From: Rhabditoides inermis
Taxonomy: Eukaryota; Nematoda; Chromadorea; Rhabditida; Rhabditidae
DNA: 64,000 nucleotides
Direction of reading: 5' to 3'
Assembly (NCBI GenBank): GCA_963966185.1
Contig: CAWZYM010000232.1
Span: 452,001-516,000, forward strand
Below the pieces are notes generated by a model. The model saw only the letters and a list, made by a program, of their open reading frames with translations, searched no databases and was not told the DNA's origin. Position 1 is the stretch's first letter; each line of letters opens with the position of its first letter. This document shows positions 45,206 to 57,489 of this stretch, one piece after another. Both the position numbers and the translations under genes were made by a program.

Positions 45206-46649
45206 TTAGGGAGAGTAGCAGAATCGGACGAACTCGTCCAATTGTTGTTTCAGCTGAAATATGGATTCAAAGATGCTGGACAGTATTGAAGAGATGACCT
45301 TGTCGACATTGGAGCCGATGTGCTTGTCAGCTGCGCGGCGATCAGCACAGCCATGTATGCGAATCAAATGATTCACGATAGTCACACGACCTGCAAAGAC
45401 CAATCAATCAACTCATGAACTCATGCCAATTAATCAATAATGAATTAATTAACAAGATGGCACGTATATCATACCCCCTCCCGACTCACGATTAGCCCCG
45501 GTGTGTGTGTGGGGAGGGCAGAGGAGACAGTGGAAGAGGTGCGCCTGCCAAAGCAGCGCGTGCTGTCGACGGCTCTTCTTCAGCGTTGCGAGACCGCACA
45601 GCTGAAGCAGAACTGATAACACATGTTTCAGATGAGCCTTCGATACAGGCAGTACCTTGCAAGTGGCCGTGTTGGCGGCTGCGACAGCGGGGGCGACAAG
45701 CGGCATTTCAGCAACAGCAACCTCAGCCTCCATTCTGTCCGCACTAGTCACTACAGCACCATCCTCTTCCGAAATCGACGGAGCACCATCTACCACACCC
45801 TGAATTATAACGAATTCTCAACTATATTCATATGTTCACATTAAAAAATATCTGACCTGGCTGCGCGGCTCGTCCCTGAAGAGCATCGCCAGCAAGTCGG
45901 AGGGGTTGTCCGCGGGCGTGTTCTGAAAACCCTGTATCATATTTGTTGACACAAAACAACAACTGTCAAGATGTGGTACGAGATGTGATACCTGTGAGTG
46001 CATGGTATCCGCCGCCTGCTGTGTGAGTGTGAGCGGCGCCGGTTTGACATCGAGGCGAGCCATCATAGACGGCTGCTCTGCCGCAGGCTCGCGCTGCCCA
46101 CTAGACGCATGAATCTGCGCCTGCAAATACAAATGAATAGTTAAAATATACCCTGTAAATACACATAAACAGTAAATATACTATGCAACGAACCAATACA
46201 GTTGCGATGAGGGTGGCGTCATCGGTGGACGCGAGGGACACACCGACAGAATCGTTCACAGCATGAAAAAAATAATTCTAATACACAAACATAACTGCAC
46301 AATGATATGTAAATAACAAGTAAAACAGTGACTAACAGGAGTAACTGGTGGGGACGGTGGTACAGCTGGGTGCGGGGACGCGGGAACAGTAGCGGTCAGC
46401 GGGTGTCCATCGCTCCTCCCATCACCGCACCCCTCCTCTCCTGCCCGCATCGCTGTCTCCGCAGTTCGCCCAGTCAACACTGCGTTCGTGTAGTTCACAT
46501 CCACGCCGTGGCTCAGAGCGAACTAGAACGAAACTGAATGCATCAATCCATAACCGATATCGCCTCACCTCGGTGAATTTGGATACGAGGTCGGGCCGCC
46601 CGGTGAGATCGACGACTGCGAATGTGCCAATACCGCCCGGAGACGACAT
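45206..46649 (-). CDS. C2H2-type zinc-finger family protein, member R
   Basis: Start ATG 46647-46649, stop TAA 45206-45208. Exon 1 (46569-46649, 27 codons) encodes F-A-V-V-D-L-T-G-R-P and ends in F-T-E. Exon 2, from 46522, encodes F-A-L-S-H-G-V-D-V-N-Y-T-N-A-V-L-T-G. This aligns with the family N-terminal domain and again leaves phase 2 at its end if the GTGCGG donor is used. A Pro/Ala-rich linker and an acidic exon follow. The finger region has C-G-L-A-T-L-K-K with R-R-Q-H-A-L-L-W-Q-A-H and F-H-C-L-L-C-P-P-H, continued by I-V-N-H-L-I-R-I-H. The C terminus ends F-V-R-F-C-Y-S-P in place of the usual A-E-C-F. It is the most diverged of the clustered members on this side. Middle exon borders are approximate. 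Confidence 0.65.
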
Positions 46650-47022
46650 CGAAAACACCGAGTGAGTGAAAAAGAAGATACGAAAAGAAGTGCGCGAAGC
46701 AAGGCGATACCGACCGGGCAGGTCTTCTGTTGCCGCGCCCCTATTTCACAATAGCGTATTTACATTTTCAAGTGAGAGAGAAGCCGATCGATCTATTTCT
46801 ATCTCATCCTCAACGACCACCATGCGAGATAGCCCATATGGGAGGACTTCAGATCCGTTAAAAATAATCCGAATCAATCACATTCTGAATAGACTTTATT
46901 TAAAACGCGAATAAGAAAACCAAAGTAAACGAGTACGGAGTGAGCATAACAAGTGAACTGGAACAATGAACCATGACCATTGAAGCTTAAACAACGCTGT
47001 GATGAAATGTGCTGTCAGCATT
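46650..47022. other. Intergenic between R and P3
   Basis: No exon recognised. Contains the promoter of R and the 3' UTR of P3, both on the minus strand. Confidence 0.4.
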
Positions 47023-48482
47023 CTAATCGAAACACTCAGCGAGAAGAGAATCCACCTCTTCCTGAACCTAAATTAAACAATCGTGAAAGGAACTTGAAGT
47101 GATGAGAGAAAGATGATCATGTACCTCGTGCATCTCGCTGCTCACGTGAGCCTTGGCATTGAACACGTTGTCGATGGCGTGCACTTTCTTCACGTGCCTC
47201 ACAACAACGCTGTTCACTAAACAAAGGGAGTGAAATGTAAAACGAGGAGTGGCAGAGAGTATGGAGACGCACCTCCATAGCTGTACTTGCAGGTGCTGTT
47301 GAATGTGCAGTGGAAGGGGCGGAGCTTGGAGTGTTTGATGATGGCGTGAGAGACACGCTCGCGAACCGCGGAACGCACCTCGACACTGCACTTCTGCAAC
47401 ACGGTCTCTCTCTCTCATCCACACATAGCCTAAACCAACCGTACAGACGACCTTGGCCTGCTGGCACTTCTTGCTGCCCCCGACCTCCTTCGCCTTCACA
47501 CATGACATGTGCTTCGACACACCGAGGAAGTCCTAGACACTAATCAGTAGTCGTGCTATCTAGTAACCACTCTCTCTCAATCTCTCACCTCAACGGCAGA
47601 GATGTCCAAGGGCATCTGGACGTCGTCGTCCGAATCAGCCAGATCGATCACCGAAGTATTGTCAGCCTAATAATATATCTCCTCCAAATACCATAACGAG
47701 ACAAAATCACCTGGGAAGAAACCTCCAGCTTCGGGTTTAGCGATGCATTCGCGGGAGCAGCAGGGACCTGCTAAACAAAACAAATTCATGAATATGTTAA
47801 GTGAACAGACCTCACATGTACCTCGTCGTTCTTCTCAATATCTCTCTCCTCTCCCTGCTCCATCTCCTTTTCTTGACTCGCGAGCGCGGCAGCCGGCTCG
47901 TGCTTCACATTCAAATCCAGAGGCGTACCGTTCTAAAAAAACAGAACTCAAAAAGTAGAGAAATGTGAGGCAATTCGACATCCCAGTATATAAACACGGA
48001 ACCCATAATCCATAATCATTGATTTCTACTGCTCACCAGCAGTGCGAATAGATCGATGGGCTGGTCGGACGAGGGCAGGTCTGTCGTCGCAGTCGAGGTC
48101 GACTCGGCAGCACACCCCGCCGCGGGCGCATCTCTCGAACGGTCAAACGATAACACGATGATCATATTACACGGTAATTGACTGACAACATGAACAATAT
48201 TGTATACAACAAGTAGCGATATGTTGTTTTGTGACTCAAGCCTTCGATGACTTATCTCACCTGGCTCGTTCGGCCTTCTCTCCAGTTATGATCGCATGTG
48301 TGAACTGCACATCCATGCAGTGGCCCAGAGCGAACTGAGAGAGGGAGGTGGGATAAGAGGGAACGAGAAGTCGAGAAGGACGCAAAGAAAGAAAAAGAAG
48401 GCGAACCCACCTGCGTCAGCAACTGCATCATCTCGGGCTTCTTCTTCATATCGAGGCGCAACACCGCATAGACGTCCGACAT
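47023..48482 (-). CDS. C2H2-type zinc-finger family protein, member P3
   Basis: Start ATG 48480-48482, stop TAG 47023-47025. It is a clear but older paralogue of P1/P2. Exon 1 encodes M-S-D-V-Y-A-V-L-R-L-D-M-K-K-K-P, exon 2 F-A-L-G-H-C-M-D-V-Q-F-T-H-A-I. The linker has I-D-L-A-D-S-D-D-D, then D-F-L-G-V-S-K-H. The finger exons give V-V-C-T-K-C before S-H-A-I-I-K-H, and F-H-C-T-F-N-S-T-C-K-Y-S-Y, then V-V-V-R-H-V-K-K-V-H. The last exon ends S-L-L-A-E-C-F-D. Here the donor after P-I-D-L-F-A-L-L is a proper GTGAGC, so the complete frame can be followed; this makes P3 the best template for the P subfamily. Function unknown. Confidence 0.75.
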
Positions 48483-49423
48483 GCCTGACACAATAATTTT
48501 AATTGATCCAAATGGATTATATGTGAACCGCAAAATATAATCCCTGACGGGACGGAGCGCGAACACGTGGGGAAGAATATTTGAATATACGTGATTCAAC
48601 AAGCAACATTTTATACAACAAAAATAACGCACGAACCCCGCGCCGCACTTTTCGTGTTTTACATCGATGAGTCACAACTGCGATTCAATCGGATTACAAA
48701 CACTTGAAAATAAAAGTTGTTCACTTTTACTTCTCAATGAACTATAAAATGAACAACAAAAATGAAGGAAAAAAACAAAGAAAAAGTACCGTAACGCTTA
48801 CATTGTGAATATAAGCTTTCGTGATACAAGAGAACGAGCGGCAAAAAATATTCAAAATTAAGTTAGAGATCGATTGTTAAGTGAGTATCATAGAAATACA
48901 ATCCTTCGTTTGAATAGGAAGCAATTCAATCACAACAAAGCGATCGGCTCGACACATTCGTTGCGGCGGGGGAGCGGTTTCGTCATTGTTTTCCAATTAC
49001 GTTTTTTTTAATAAAAAAAGTATGATTTCATTCAGTATTTATTGATCTTGGTTTCCATTTGGTTTATTCTGCTTCAAACATGCATTGGTTGTTTGTTATC
49101 GCCACTCTTTCCTTTCCCGCGACACGGTGTACGGTGTGTCAGCAGAAATTTCGCCCCTGCCCCATCCTTCGGCCCACCCCACTCACATCATGAACCTTTC
49201 TTTTAGCTTGAGGCAGCATCCTCTCTATCTGTTTAAATTTTGGCTCGCGCTAGCGCTAGAATTTTCGATAAGCGATACCCAAAAGGTTCGATACTCAACA
49301 AAAAATGTGAACTCCTCCAAATCATACTAGTTTTCTTTGACGGTGTTGAGTCCTTCCAGTCACGCTGGCTGCTGGCAATCTCCCTGGCAGGCGGGCTGAG
49401 CGCGCGCAGAGATAACGATGAGA

Positions 49424-49479
<56 letters not shown>

Positions 49480-49496
49480 AAGAGAGAGAGAAAGAA

Positions 49497-49550
<54 letters not shown>

Positions 49551-50606
49551 CGATTGAAATATAGAAAGAGAGGGAGAGAGGATGCAGGAAACAGAAAGGT
49601 CTGCGTTAGTATTTGTGATGTGTTATGTATGTAATTTTGTGGCATCATGGAAGACAAACTGACTCTTTTCACTTACACAAGTACTTTTAATAGATAATTA
49701 GCGCTTTAAACTTTTCTCGCTATTTTTTTTCGGTAGTATCGATTTTTGAATGTTGGGTTTCTATTTAAACGAGTCGCAGTGATTCACTGTTCGAGAAACG
49801 AACTTTCCACTCGTATGGTCCTATTGTCGTATGCCTTTTAATATCAGAACGTAATGAATCTGCCTAATCAACCGTATCCTCGTCAGACATTTGAAGTTTG
49901 AACTCTTCGAACTGCGACCGTCAAGACTGCGTGCGAACGATTTACAAGTGTTCCGTTTTCGATTTCTTGTATTCTTCATCCTCTCTTCCAGAAGGTTTTA
50001 GTGAGAATGAGTTCATTTTTTCATTAGTCAGACGTATGAAATGTAATTAGGAACAACACAATTCATGTATATTCATTGTCAAACTGTTTCCACGCGTTTT
50101 GTTTTGACACATTTGATGTCATAAATTTGTAATGCGATTTCAACTGTTGAACTATAATTTCATGCAAATGGATGTACCCCGAAATGCGCAGGTAGCAACA
50201 AGTTCTGGAGATGTATTTTCGGAAATGTATTTTCGAGTAGGTAACTTAAGTTACGGTAACGGTGTACCAACCAACTACTACTACTACAACAATTCAGCAG
50301 GGCGGGACTTATTCGATTCATTTACGAAATTCAAATACTCAAGGCCAAATCCACTATCTCTCAGTCAGTGTCAACCCATACAGATCTACTTATCTGCTCA
50401 TCTGTTCAACTTTTGTCTTTTTACGAGAAATCGAACTCCAAAATGTGAATTGTTTACCTTGTGCAGTTTATCGCAACTTCTTGTTCTCGTTTTGAAACTC
50501 TGTCTTTCCATTAACCAAAAACTTCACACTTGTACAGCCGCGGCCACTACAAACGTATTAACAATCACAACTGGCTCTTTATTTGATATTTGGTTATTAT
50601 TTCAGC
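48483..50606. other. Divergent intergenic region with (GA)n tract
   Basis: About 2.1 kb between the zinc-finger cluster and the plus-strand chemoreceptor. A GA-rich microsatellite with AAAG interruptions runs from about 49425 to 49556. No coding exon could be supported; short open frames here lack splice context. A TTATTATTTCAG acceptor at 50594-50605 sits directly before the next ATG. Confidence 0.5.
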
Positions 50607-53486
50607 ATGAACCCAGTCGACCTGGTTCCGGTGATCCAGGCGGGCTCGTCTCTCGCCGTCGCACTCAACCTCTTCCTCTTGGCTGTCATCTATCGGTCGA
50701 ACGCCAAGAAGACGTTGCACCACTACAGACACTGCATCGCCGCCTGCACACTCGCCAACACGTCTTTCTCATTCATGAGCATCGTCGTCGGAGCGGCAAG
50801 TGGGCATTGCTATTCTAATGCCATGTCTTCTTCAGACAGCCATCACAACCCCGTCCGCTTATTTCATCACACCTTTCGCCCCTCTATTCTACATGCTCGG
50901 AGAGACAGTACAGACTGTCGTGTATCTATCGTATCTCAGGTCGGTTTTGCTTTACATGAAAGCCCAAAAGTTAAACATAATTAAAATTGGCTGTGTGCCC
51001 TTTACTATAGCACGTAATTTAACATATTCTAGATACATGTACTGATAGTACACTTTTTTCAGCTGTTTCTTCTTGTGTCTTGTTACTTTGACCGTGCAGT
51101 TTGTTTATAGATACATGGCATTCAGTCGGTGAGATCTTTTTTAAAGTTTTATTTGTTACAAAAGTAGATATTCAAGATATAAATCTAAGCCACACAAAGC
51201 GTGGACGCAGGACGCGTGGAACTCTCTGCGTGTACATAAAGTGGATCCGGAGTACATGAGACTGCTGCAGATGGTTTACAACACTGGACGAACTAAGGTG
51301 CTGGATCAAGGATCCACTCCTGACATCTCTGTTGGAAAAGGAGCTCGACAAGGCTGTCTCTTATTAATCTTCAACAGCGTCCTCGCTCAAGTTTACAGAG
51401 TGGAGTTCAACTACAGCGGCGCCGACTTTACCATCGACGGGAAGAAGCTGACCCATCTAGCCTATGCAGACGACACGGTCCTGTTTGCCGAGTCGCCATC
51501 GGCGGCGGAGATGCTGAACGAAGTGGCTGAGCAGAGCAAGAAGTACGGACTGGAGGTGAAGACATCGTCAAACAACTCGATGATCTACGTTTCAAGTACA
51601 CACCAAGATTTCATAAGTCTATTTCAAAAGGGGAAGATAAAGCCCATATAAAGACATTGTAACAAATGCGTAAATGGTTTAAAAAAGAACAAACTAATAG
51701 AAACGCGTTGAACAGACCTGTTCCGTGGTGCGAGCTGATCATCTACGGACGGACGACGTCGACCGTCGACGATGAACATGTCGTTATCAGACGGCAACAC
51801 ACACAACTGCAATGGTTACTGGAGAAGTTTTCATTATGCAATCACCGTTTGAAGCATAATACAAAAGAAAATATAACAAAACACGTTCTGCACAAATGAT
51901 AACAACTCGAACGGAACGACTCTAACGTGAAACTCAACTGATAAAACCGTCAAATGAGTGAGACTTGATAAAATGCCGTTATAAGGTAACAAGAAGTTGT
52001 TCAACAAAGAATTAAAATAAGTAAACACATACGTATCGTAAACAAATAAATTTCAAAAATGCGCGGGAAAACGAGAACTGAAAACAGTAGTGCTGCGTTG
52101 TGCAGCAATGTGGTGTGGCTGGTGCACAACGAGACAATCGGTTGGTAATACGGTAGGCGGATAGAGCGCACGATTACAATGTGCGCAGAATGTCCACAAG
52201 ACAATACCTGGCTGAAAAGGGTCAACCTCGTCATGTGCGCAGATTGTCCACCACTGTTTCAAACTCTTGCATGTGAGTCTGGTGTGCGCAGATTGTCCAA
52301 AAACGCGGAGTGTCACATAAGGAGCCGGGTGCTTCCCCAATCTCAATCAGCGTCTTTTTGATTTGTGCTGATTGCACTTTGGACGAAATAAATAGTGAAA
52401 ACTATGTGAAGTTTTCAAAAAGTGTTGTAAAAACAGTCCTATTTTTGAGCTCTCAAAAAATGTCGTTCACTCAAAAATGCCTGGCTAAGCTGGCAGTCGC
52501 AGTGTGTGTGTACATCGGAGTATTCAACGCAGTCTTTTACTACGCATTCCATCTCTCACCGCAACAAAAGAGGTGTGATTCCACATGGCCTCATCTCCAT
52601 ATATAGCATGTAAACGTAATTGGTTGAGCGACGTTGCCGAGATGTTCGAATTGGAAACCCAACTCAGCGCCAGCGAGTACAACATCTGGGGAGTGCACTA
52701 CTGGAAGGTATTTTTTGTGGAATCAATATTTATTCAAACTGCTCACTCAAATATTTTAGGGTGCTCGAGCCGACGTGCCAGGCAATCTATCGTCGTGTCT
52801 GGTTGGGACAGCTTGCGTGCTGATATCTATCATAGTCATTCCCATACTCACCATCCTGTTCACAACCCTTCGACTACTATGCATGTTCACCCAGCACATG
52901 ATGAGTGACGCGACGAGGAAGGGCCACCAGAGACTGTTCAAGGCGCTCATACTCCAGGTGGCTTGTGCCCCCATGTATATGGAATGGGAATCTCATTCCA
53001 GTCCATCTTCCCTGTGATCAGCTACGTTCCCGTCGTGTTCAACCTCGTGTTTCCAATGTTCCACGTGAGCCTCGGAATCGCCAGCAAGGCTATGGGCAGG
53101 TGAACCACTAACGACTATAGACTCAACATCAGTATTAATTGCAAGCAGGTGAAAAACGAACAGCGAAGTTAACGAATCTTGTGATTATCTCTGATTCGGC
53201 TATTGACGATGGTCGTTGATGTGTTCCACACCATTCGCGAACAAGTGATTATAATTGACTCGTTTCAGTATCGTGGGTGTCTATCCACTCATTGACCCAC
53301 TCATCATCCTCTATTTCGTACAGGAGTTCAGACACACTGTTGCTTCTCGTTTCTGTAAGAGAGGTTGGCAGGTATAGTGAGCAGGACAGGACAAACGACC
53401 TTCTTACAGCGCGCATAACGCTCATGAAGACCAGCACTTCCGGAAAATACCTCGCTCCGCCTGGGGGATACACCACAAAACGTTAA
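50607..53486 (+). CDS. Nematode 7TM chemoreceptor (Str/Srh-like GPCR)
   Basis: Start ATG 50607, directly after a TTTCAG acceptor. Exon 1 runs to about 50793 and encodes TM1 (A-V-A-L-N-L-F-L-L-A-V-I-Y) and the start of TM2; its donor is GC (GCAAGT). Exon 2 (from about 50836) has P-S-A-Y-F-I-T-P-F. Exon 3 (near 51063-51129) encodes TM3 ending F-V-Y-R-Y-M-A-F-S-R. Exon 4 (52450-52572), exon 5 (52629-52707) and exon 6 (from 52760) give TM4, an extracellular loop and TM5. Then come I-S-Y-V-P-V-V-F-N-L-V-F-P-M-F (TM6), I-V-G-V-Y-P-L-I-D-P-L-I-I-L-Y-F (TM7) and a short tail ending at TAA 53484-53486. The Y-P-x-x-D-P-L motif in TM7 is typical of nematode chemosensory receptors of the Str/Srh type. 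Phases match at the junctions checked. Intron 3 (1.3 kb) holds a reverse-transcriptase fragment. Confidence 0.8.
51185..51651 (+). mobile_element. LINE reverse-transcriptase fragment
   Basis: An open stretch encodes G-A-R-Q-G-C followed by L-I-F-N-S-V-L, and then L-A-Y-A-D-D-T-V-L-F. These are the conserved blocks of non-LTR retrotransposon reverse transcriptases, including the catalytic Y-A-D-D. Only the central part of the enzyme is present, with no endonuclease or C-terminal region, so it is a dead, truncated insertion. It lies in the same orientation as the host gene, in intron 3 of the chemoreceptor. Confidence 0.8.
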
Positions 53487-53769
53487 TTTACATTGTTTTG
53501 AATATAATGCAAATATTGCATTGAAACGAAGTCATGCATAATAAATCTTGTTTACGACGCGCAGTGTGGTTGGTTCGCAGCTGGCAATCCAGACAATAAC
53601 GACAGTTACCTGCCACCCAAACGACAGCGAATGTAATTGTAATATGAACGCGCGGGTCAGTCCAACTGAACTACAATTCATTGGAAACAATGACCCTGCT
53701 AGCAGACGAGTGGCTTCCATCTAAAAGGCATGAGTTTCTTTATAATACATTCATGTGAATGTTTTCAGA

Positions 53770-55919
53770 ATGCTCATATTTCTTCTAATTGTATTCAATC
53801 TGTCGAATTCTTTCTCGATAACGTTCAATTATACGTTCATGATTTATGCAGGTAAGATACTTTCCCAATCGGCAGCTCGAAATGTTGTTGAGATCACCGC
53901 CCGAATGTCACTGGATGCACACATCGCTCGTCATTCTTCCACAATCAAGAATCCTACTGCCAGCAACCACTTACTCAGAGGTTATTTCACTTTTTTTACT
54001 GTTCTTTCGTAGTTTACGTTTGTAATAATTTCAGGTGCACTCCCTCGCTCCTCTACGAATTCTACTCGCCGCATGTGGAAGTCAGTTCCAATATCAGATT
54101 GATACCTTACCCACTGTATTTGAGTGGAGTGTTGTGTGCGAGAGGGCGTCGGTTGTGTCAGACTGGATGTGGTGGCAGTGGGGGAGTGCGATAGTGGGGG
54201 CACTCGCCGCCGGCACTGCGGCCGATCTGGTCGGAACGAGGAGGGTGAGTGACGAGTCGCATAGCCCCTTATCCGTCGCAGCCACTCCTCGGCGCCGTCG
54301 TCATCACGTTCGTGTGCGGCACGAGTGTGCAGTGGACAGAGTCTCCGTTCTGGTTCGGCGTGTCCCGATGCATTTCGATGGCCGGCGCAGCTGGACAACT
54401 ATTGTGAGTGCTGACAGCGAAAAATAGAAGCGATTTGAAGGTACATTGGCTACTTATTTTGAACTCTTGGTGCTCTAAAAATCATTTTAACCTAAAAAGT
54501 AATCGAATCGTGAAAAAGAACGACGATTCTCCGTTGCTTTCAAATGTTGCAACTCGCTGTTGCAACATTTTATTTCAAACTCAAAATTGGTCCTGCCACG
54601 ATTTCCATTCCGTTGAACGCTTCGACACTGCAATATTCGCGAAAGAAGGCATAAGCCCAGATGAACGAAGCGCGTTCACTTACTATGTGGCTCAACGCGT
54701 GCGTGCGCCGTTATGGCACAGACCTCGCCGGTTTGAGTCCTGTCTACGGCAATGTTTTGCATGAGGTGTAATACGCGTTCAAAAGAACTAGTGGCAGAAT
54801 CAAGTCGCTACTGTTCCTTTAATATGTAGGTTGGCGACCGTCTACGCGTTTGAACTCTCGTCTCGGGCATGGATAGCTTTAGTCACGTCTCCGATGGGAA
54901 TGCATGTAAGTGAATAGGCGAGCAAGTGAGTACAATCTACAGCATTTTCAGGTTATAACCTCCACTATTGCATATTACACAAATAACTGGAGGTTGTTGA
55001 ATTTGTTTGGGACAGTACCCTTGGTTTTCGCTATCTTCATAATTGCGTATGTGACGCATAATTTGTAAAGACCACAAAATATTGAAGGTTACTGCCTGAC
55101 GTCAAGTATTCCACCAAACGAGACGCTACATTGTCGTCGTTCAATACGTTCTACGTCTTAATCAGCTGCAATCTCACATTGCCAGTGATTACAGTGTAAT
55201 GAGTGAAGAATACCTTCAATTTCAGATTCACAAACTCAACAATATTATTTTACATGTATTCTAAAATAAACATTCACGCCGAGTTTATTGTGAACGAGAT
55301 TACAGTTGGTAAGTTTGCAGCATATCTGAGTAATAGTGCAAGCAAATGAATTTTTCAGGAACCGTCTTTTTCATCTTTTCTATTCTAGTAGCTTTCATTG
55401 ATCTATGTTCTGCTATTCCCCGCAGATCGCTTCATTTGACCGTTTCCCTCTTCGTCGCTGCTGCGATGGCTCTCATTGCTGGCAACACATATTTTGGTAT
55501 TTGATAATACAGAAACATGTTGTTATGTATCGATTATTAGGGTTCGGAGATGAAGTGACAATGTCACTCGTAACTGCGCTCTACATGTGTATTGCTGCGG
55601 TGATTGCAACCGATTCAGTGATACAGTTACAATTCGCATGTTCACTACTTCCTGACAAAATAAGAGGAAGGTTACTGTCAGTAGTCATCGCCACGGGACA
55701 CGGAGGATGGATCGCTTGGCTCAGACGACTGGTAGGCTGCACAACAGTGCTTGAAGTAATCGATGTTTCATTGTCTAGGATGCTCATGGAAGCGGGCTCG
55801 CTTTCTTTGTGCTGATGGTCTGTCTGTTGGTTGACAACTGCGCACAATGGACACTCCTCGCTCAACCCAGAAAAATCGCCAATCGAAACCTGTCTGTCCA
55901 GCTGCAAACTGTGTGTTGA
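53770..55919 (+). CDS. Major facilitator (SLC22-like organic ion) transporter
   Basis: Plus-strand exons encode many hydrophobic helices: L-I-F-L-L-I-V-F-N-L (53770 on) and E-W-S-V-V-C before W-W-Q-W-G-S-A-I-V-G-A-L. The latter exon ends in D-L-V-G-T-R-R. V-Y-A-F-E-L-S-S-R and N-W-R-L-L-N-L-F-G-T-V-P follow, and later D-K-I-R-G-R-L-L-S-V near 55650. E-W-x-x-V-C, the G-x-x-x-D-x-x-G-R-R loop and the E-L-x-x-x-x-R motif are those of SLC22-type MFS carriers, which move organic cations or anions across the plasma membrane. Stop TGA 55917-55919. The true start is unclear. The frame from the first helix exon (ending near 53850) does not continue into the next block (S-P-P-E-C-H-W, near 53900) with the visible splice sites, so the 5' part may be misread or broken. 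Confidence 0.7.
54690..54765 (+). mobile_element. tRNA-like (SINE) fragment in transporter intron
   Basis: Reads TGTGGCTCAACGCGTGCG, then CCGGTTTGAGTCC, which look like degenerate A and B boxes of a tRNA at normal distance. No proper acceptor stem surrounds it. It lies in the 0.4-kb intron between exons ending near 54402 and beginning near 54828. Confidence 0.45.
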
Positions 55920-56494
55920 CAGTTGGAGTCGAAATAACATCACATGGAATAATAACATGACATGGAATACTTAATTTCTTCAAAATAAATACGGTACGAA
56001 GTCTGATTACATATACATACGGTAATTGGGAACGAATGTTCGTTTGTTTAAGTTGAAATCTCGTCTCGCGATGTAACAAAATGCAAATAAAAGTTTATGT
56101 GCGTTGTTAACAAAGTGTATCGCTATTCCTTTCTCGCTATCATTTTTCGGACAAGATTCAAGATGGTTTGATGCGTTTGATGTTCGTTCGCCGAGCGAGA
56201 TACTTTTTCCAACTCGAACCTACCGACATCAAAACAGCTGCTGACGTCAGCTCAGCAATATGAAGGAAACCAGTTCACAATCACGAAATAATACAATTAC
56301 ATACCTCGAATAAACATTTGTTTCATTTATTATGGTTTATATGATATAATCAGTGTTCAAATAAAATAGAAAACCGATCCTAACTGGCATGTCAGAAAAT
56401 CTCCCCAGTCCGAACGTTACACCATCAGGTCACGAGAAAAAAGAGTCTTCGATTCGAGCGACCGGCTCTTTCGAAAAAGACATGGTTAGACTAG
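55920..56494. other. Intergenic between transporter and KR-repeat gene 1
   Basis: AAATAAA hexamers near 55983 could end the transporter message. The right part is the upstream region of the next gene. No exon recognised. Confidence 0.45.
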
Positions 56495-56500
56495 TATAAA
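56495..56500 (+). promoter_or_regulatory. TATA box of KR-repeat gene 1
   Basis: TATAAA followed by AGGGG, 41 bases upstream of the ATG at 56536. The short distance implies a very short 5' UTR and a strongly expressed, TATA-driven gene. Confidence 0.65.
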
Positions 56501-56535
56501 AGGGGAGCAGACTGAACTGAGAGCATTATCGAAAG

Positions 56536-57451
56536 ATGAAGTTCACCTACGCCGTCCTCGCCCTCGCCGCTTCGGGTGAGTAATCTCAACATACACATTT
56601 ATACAACATCAAAATGATAACTTTCAGCTGGAGCCAGCCCTATTGTCAAGCGCAACGCTTACGGAGACGAGGCCGTCACCCCCGCCGCTGTCGCTGCCCC
56701 GGCCGCACCCGCCCCTGCCCCAGTTGAGGTTGCGGCTCCCGTTGTTGAGCAGGCTCCTGCCTGCGCCCCGGCCCCCGCTGCCGCTCCGTCGGGATACCGC
56801 GCCAAGCGCAACACCTACGGAGACGAGCCCGTGGCTCCTGCTGCTGCCCCTGCCGCTGCCGCTGAGCCCGCTACCGCACCCGCTCCCGTCGAGGAGGCTG
56901 CCGCTCCCGTTGAGCAGGCCCCCGCTTGCGCCCCGGCTGCTCCCGCCACCGAGTCCGGATACCGCGCCAAGCGCAACACCTACGGAGACGAGCCCGTGGC
57001 TCCTGCTGCTGCCCCTGCCGCTGCCGCTGAGCCCGCTGCCGCCCCCGCTCCCGTCGAGGAGGCTGCCGCTCCCGTTGAGCAGGCCCCCGCTTGCGCCCCG
57101 GCTGCTCCCGCCACCGAGTCCGGATACCGCGCCAAGCGCAACACCTACGGAGACGAGCCTGTGGCTCCTGCTGCTGCCCCCGTTGCCGAGGATGCTCCCC
57201 ACTCTGAGGACCCCGTTCCCGTTGAGGAGACCGCTGCCCCCGTTGAGCAGGCCCCGGCTGCTGAGGCTGCTGCCCCCGTTGCCGAGTCTGGATACCGCGC
57301 CAAGCGCAACACCTACGGAGACGAGCCCGTAGCTCCTGCCGCTGCTCCCGCTGCCGCCCCCGCTCCCGTCGAGGAGGCCGCTGCCCCCGTGGAGCAGGCG
57401 CCTGCTTGCGAGGCCGCTGCCCCTGTTGCCGAGTCCGGATACCGCGCGTAG
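56536..57451 (+). CDS. Secreted KR-repeat polyprotein 1 (NTYGDE...SGYRA modules)
   Basis: Two exons (56536-56575, 56628-57451), together 288 codons with stop. A signal peptide (M-K-F-T-Y-A-V-L-A-L-A-A-S) leads to P-I-V-K-R-N-A-Y-G-D-E. Four further copies of S-G-Y-R-A-K-R-N-T-Y-G-D-E follow, separated by Ala/Pro/Val/Glu-rich stretches of about 40-55 residues. The last module ends in S-G-Y-R-A and stop. Every K-R is therefore placed as if a furin or kex2-type protease released modules starting N-x-Y-G-D-E and ending S-G-Y-R-A; the natural C terminus equals the predicted cleaved end. I do not recognise the family; it could be a peptide precursor or a secreted structural (cuticle or mucus) protein. 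It has a paralogue 1.2 kb downstream. Several modules contain a Cys (Q-A-P-A-C). Confidence 0.85.
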
Positions 57452-57483
57452 ATGACTTCTTCATTTCATAAACAAATAATTGA

Positions 57484-57489
57484 GAATAA
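57484..57489 (+). terminator. Poly(A) signal of KR-repeat gene 1
   Basis: AATAAA 32 bases after the stop codon at 57451. Confidence 0.6.

Noticed and set aside
51666..52361. Short open frames on both strands between the RT fragment and chemoreceptor exon 4
   Set aside because: No conserved content or splice context; the region is intron with repeat debris.
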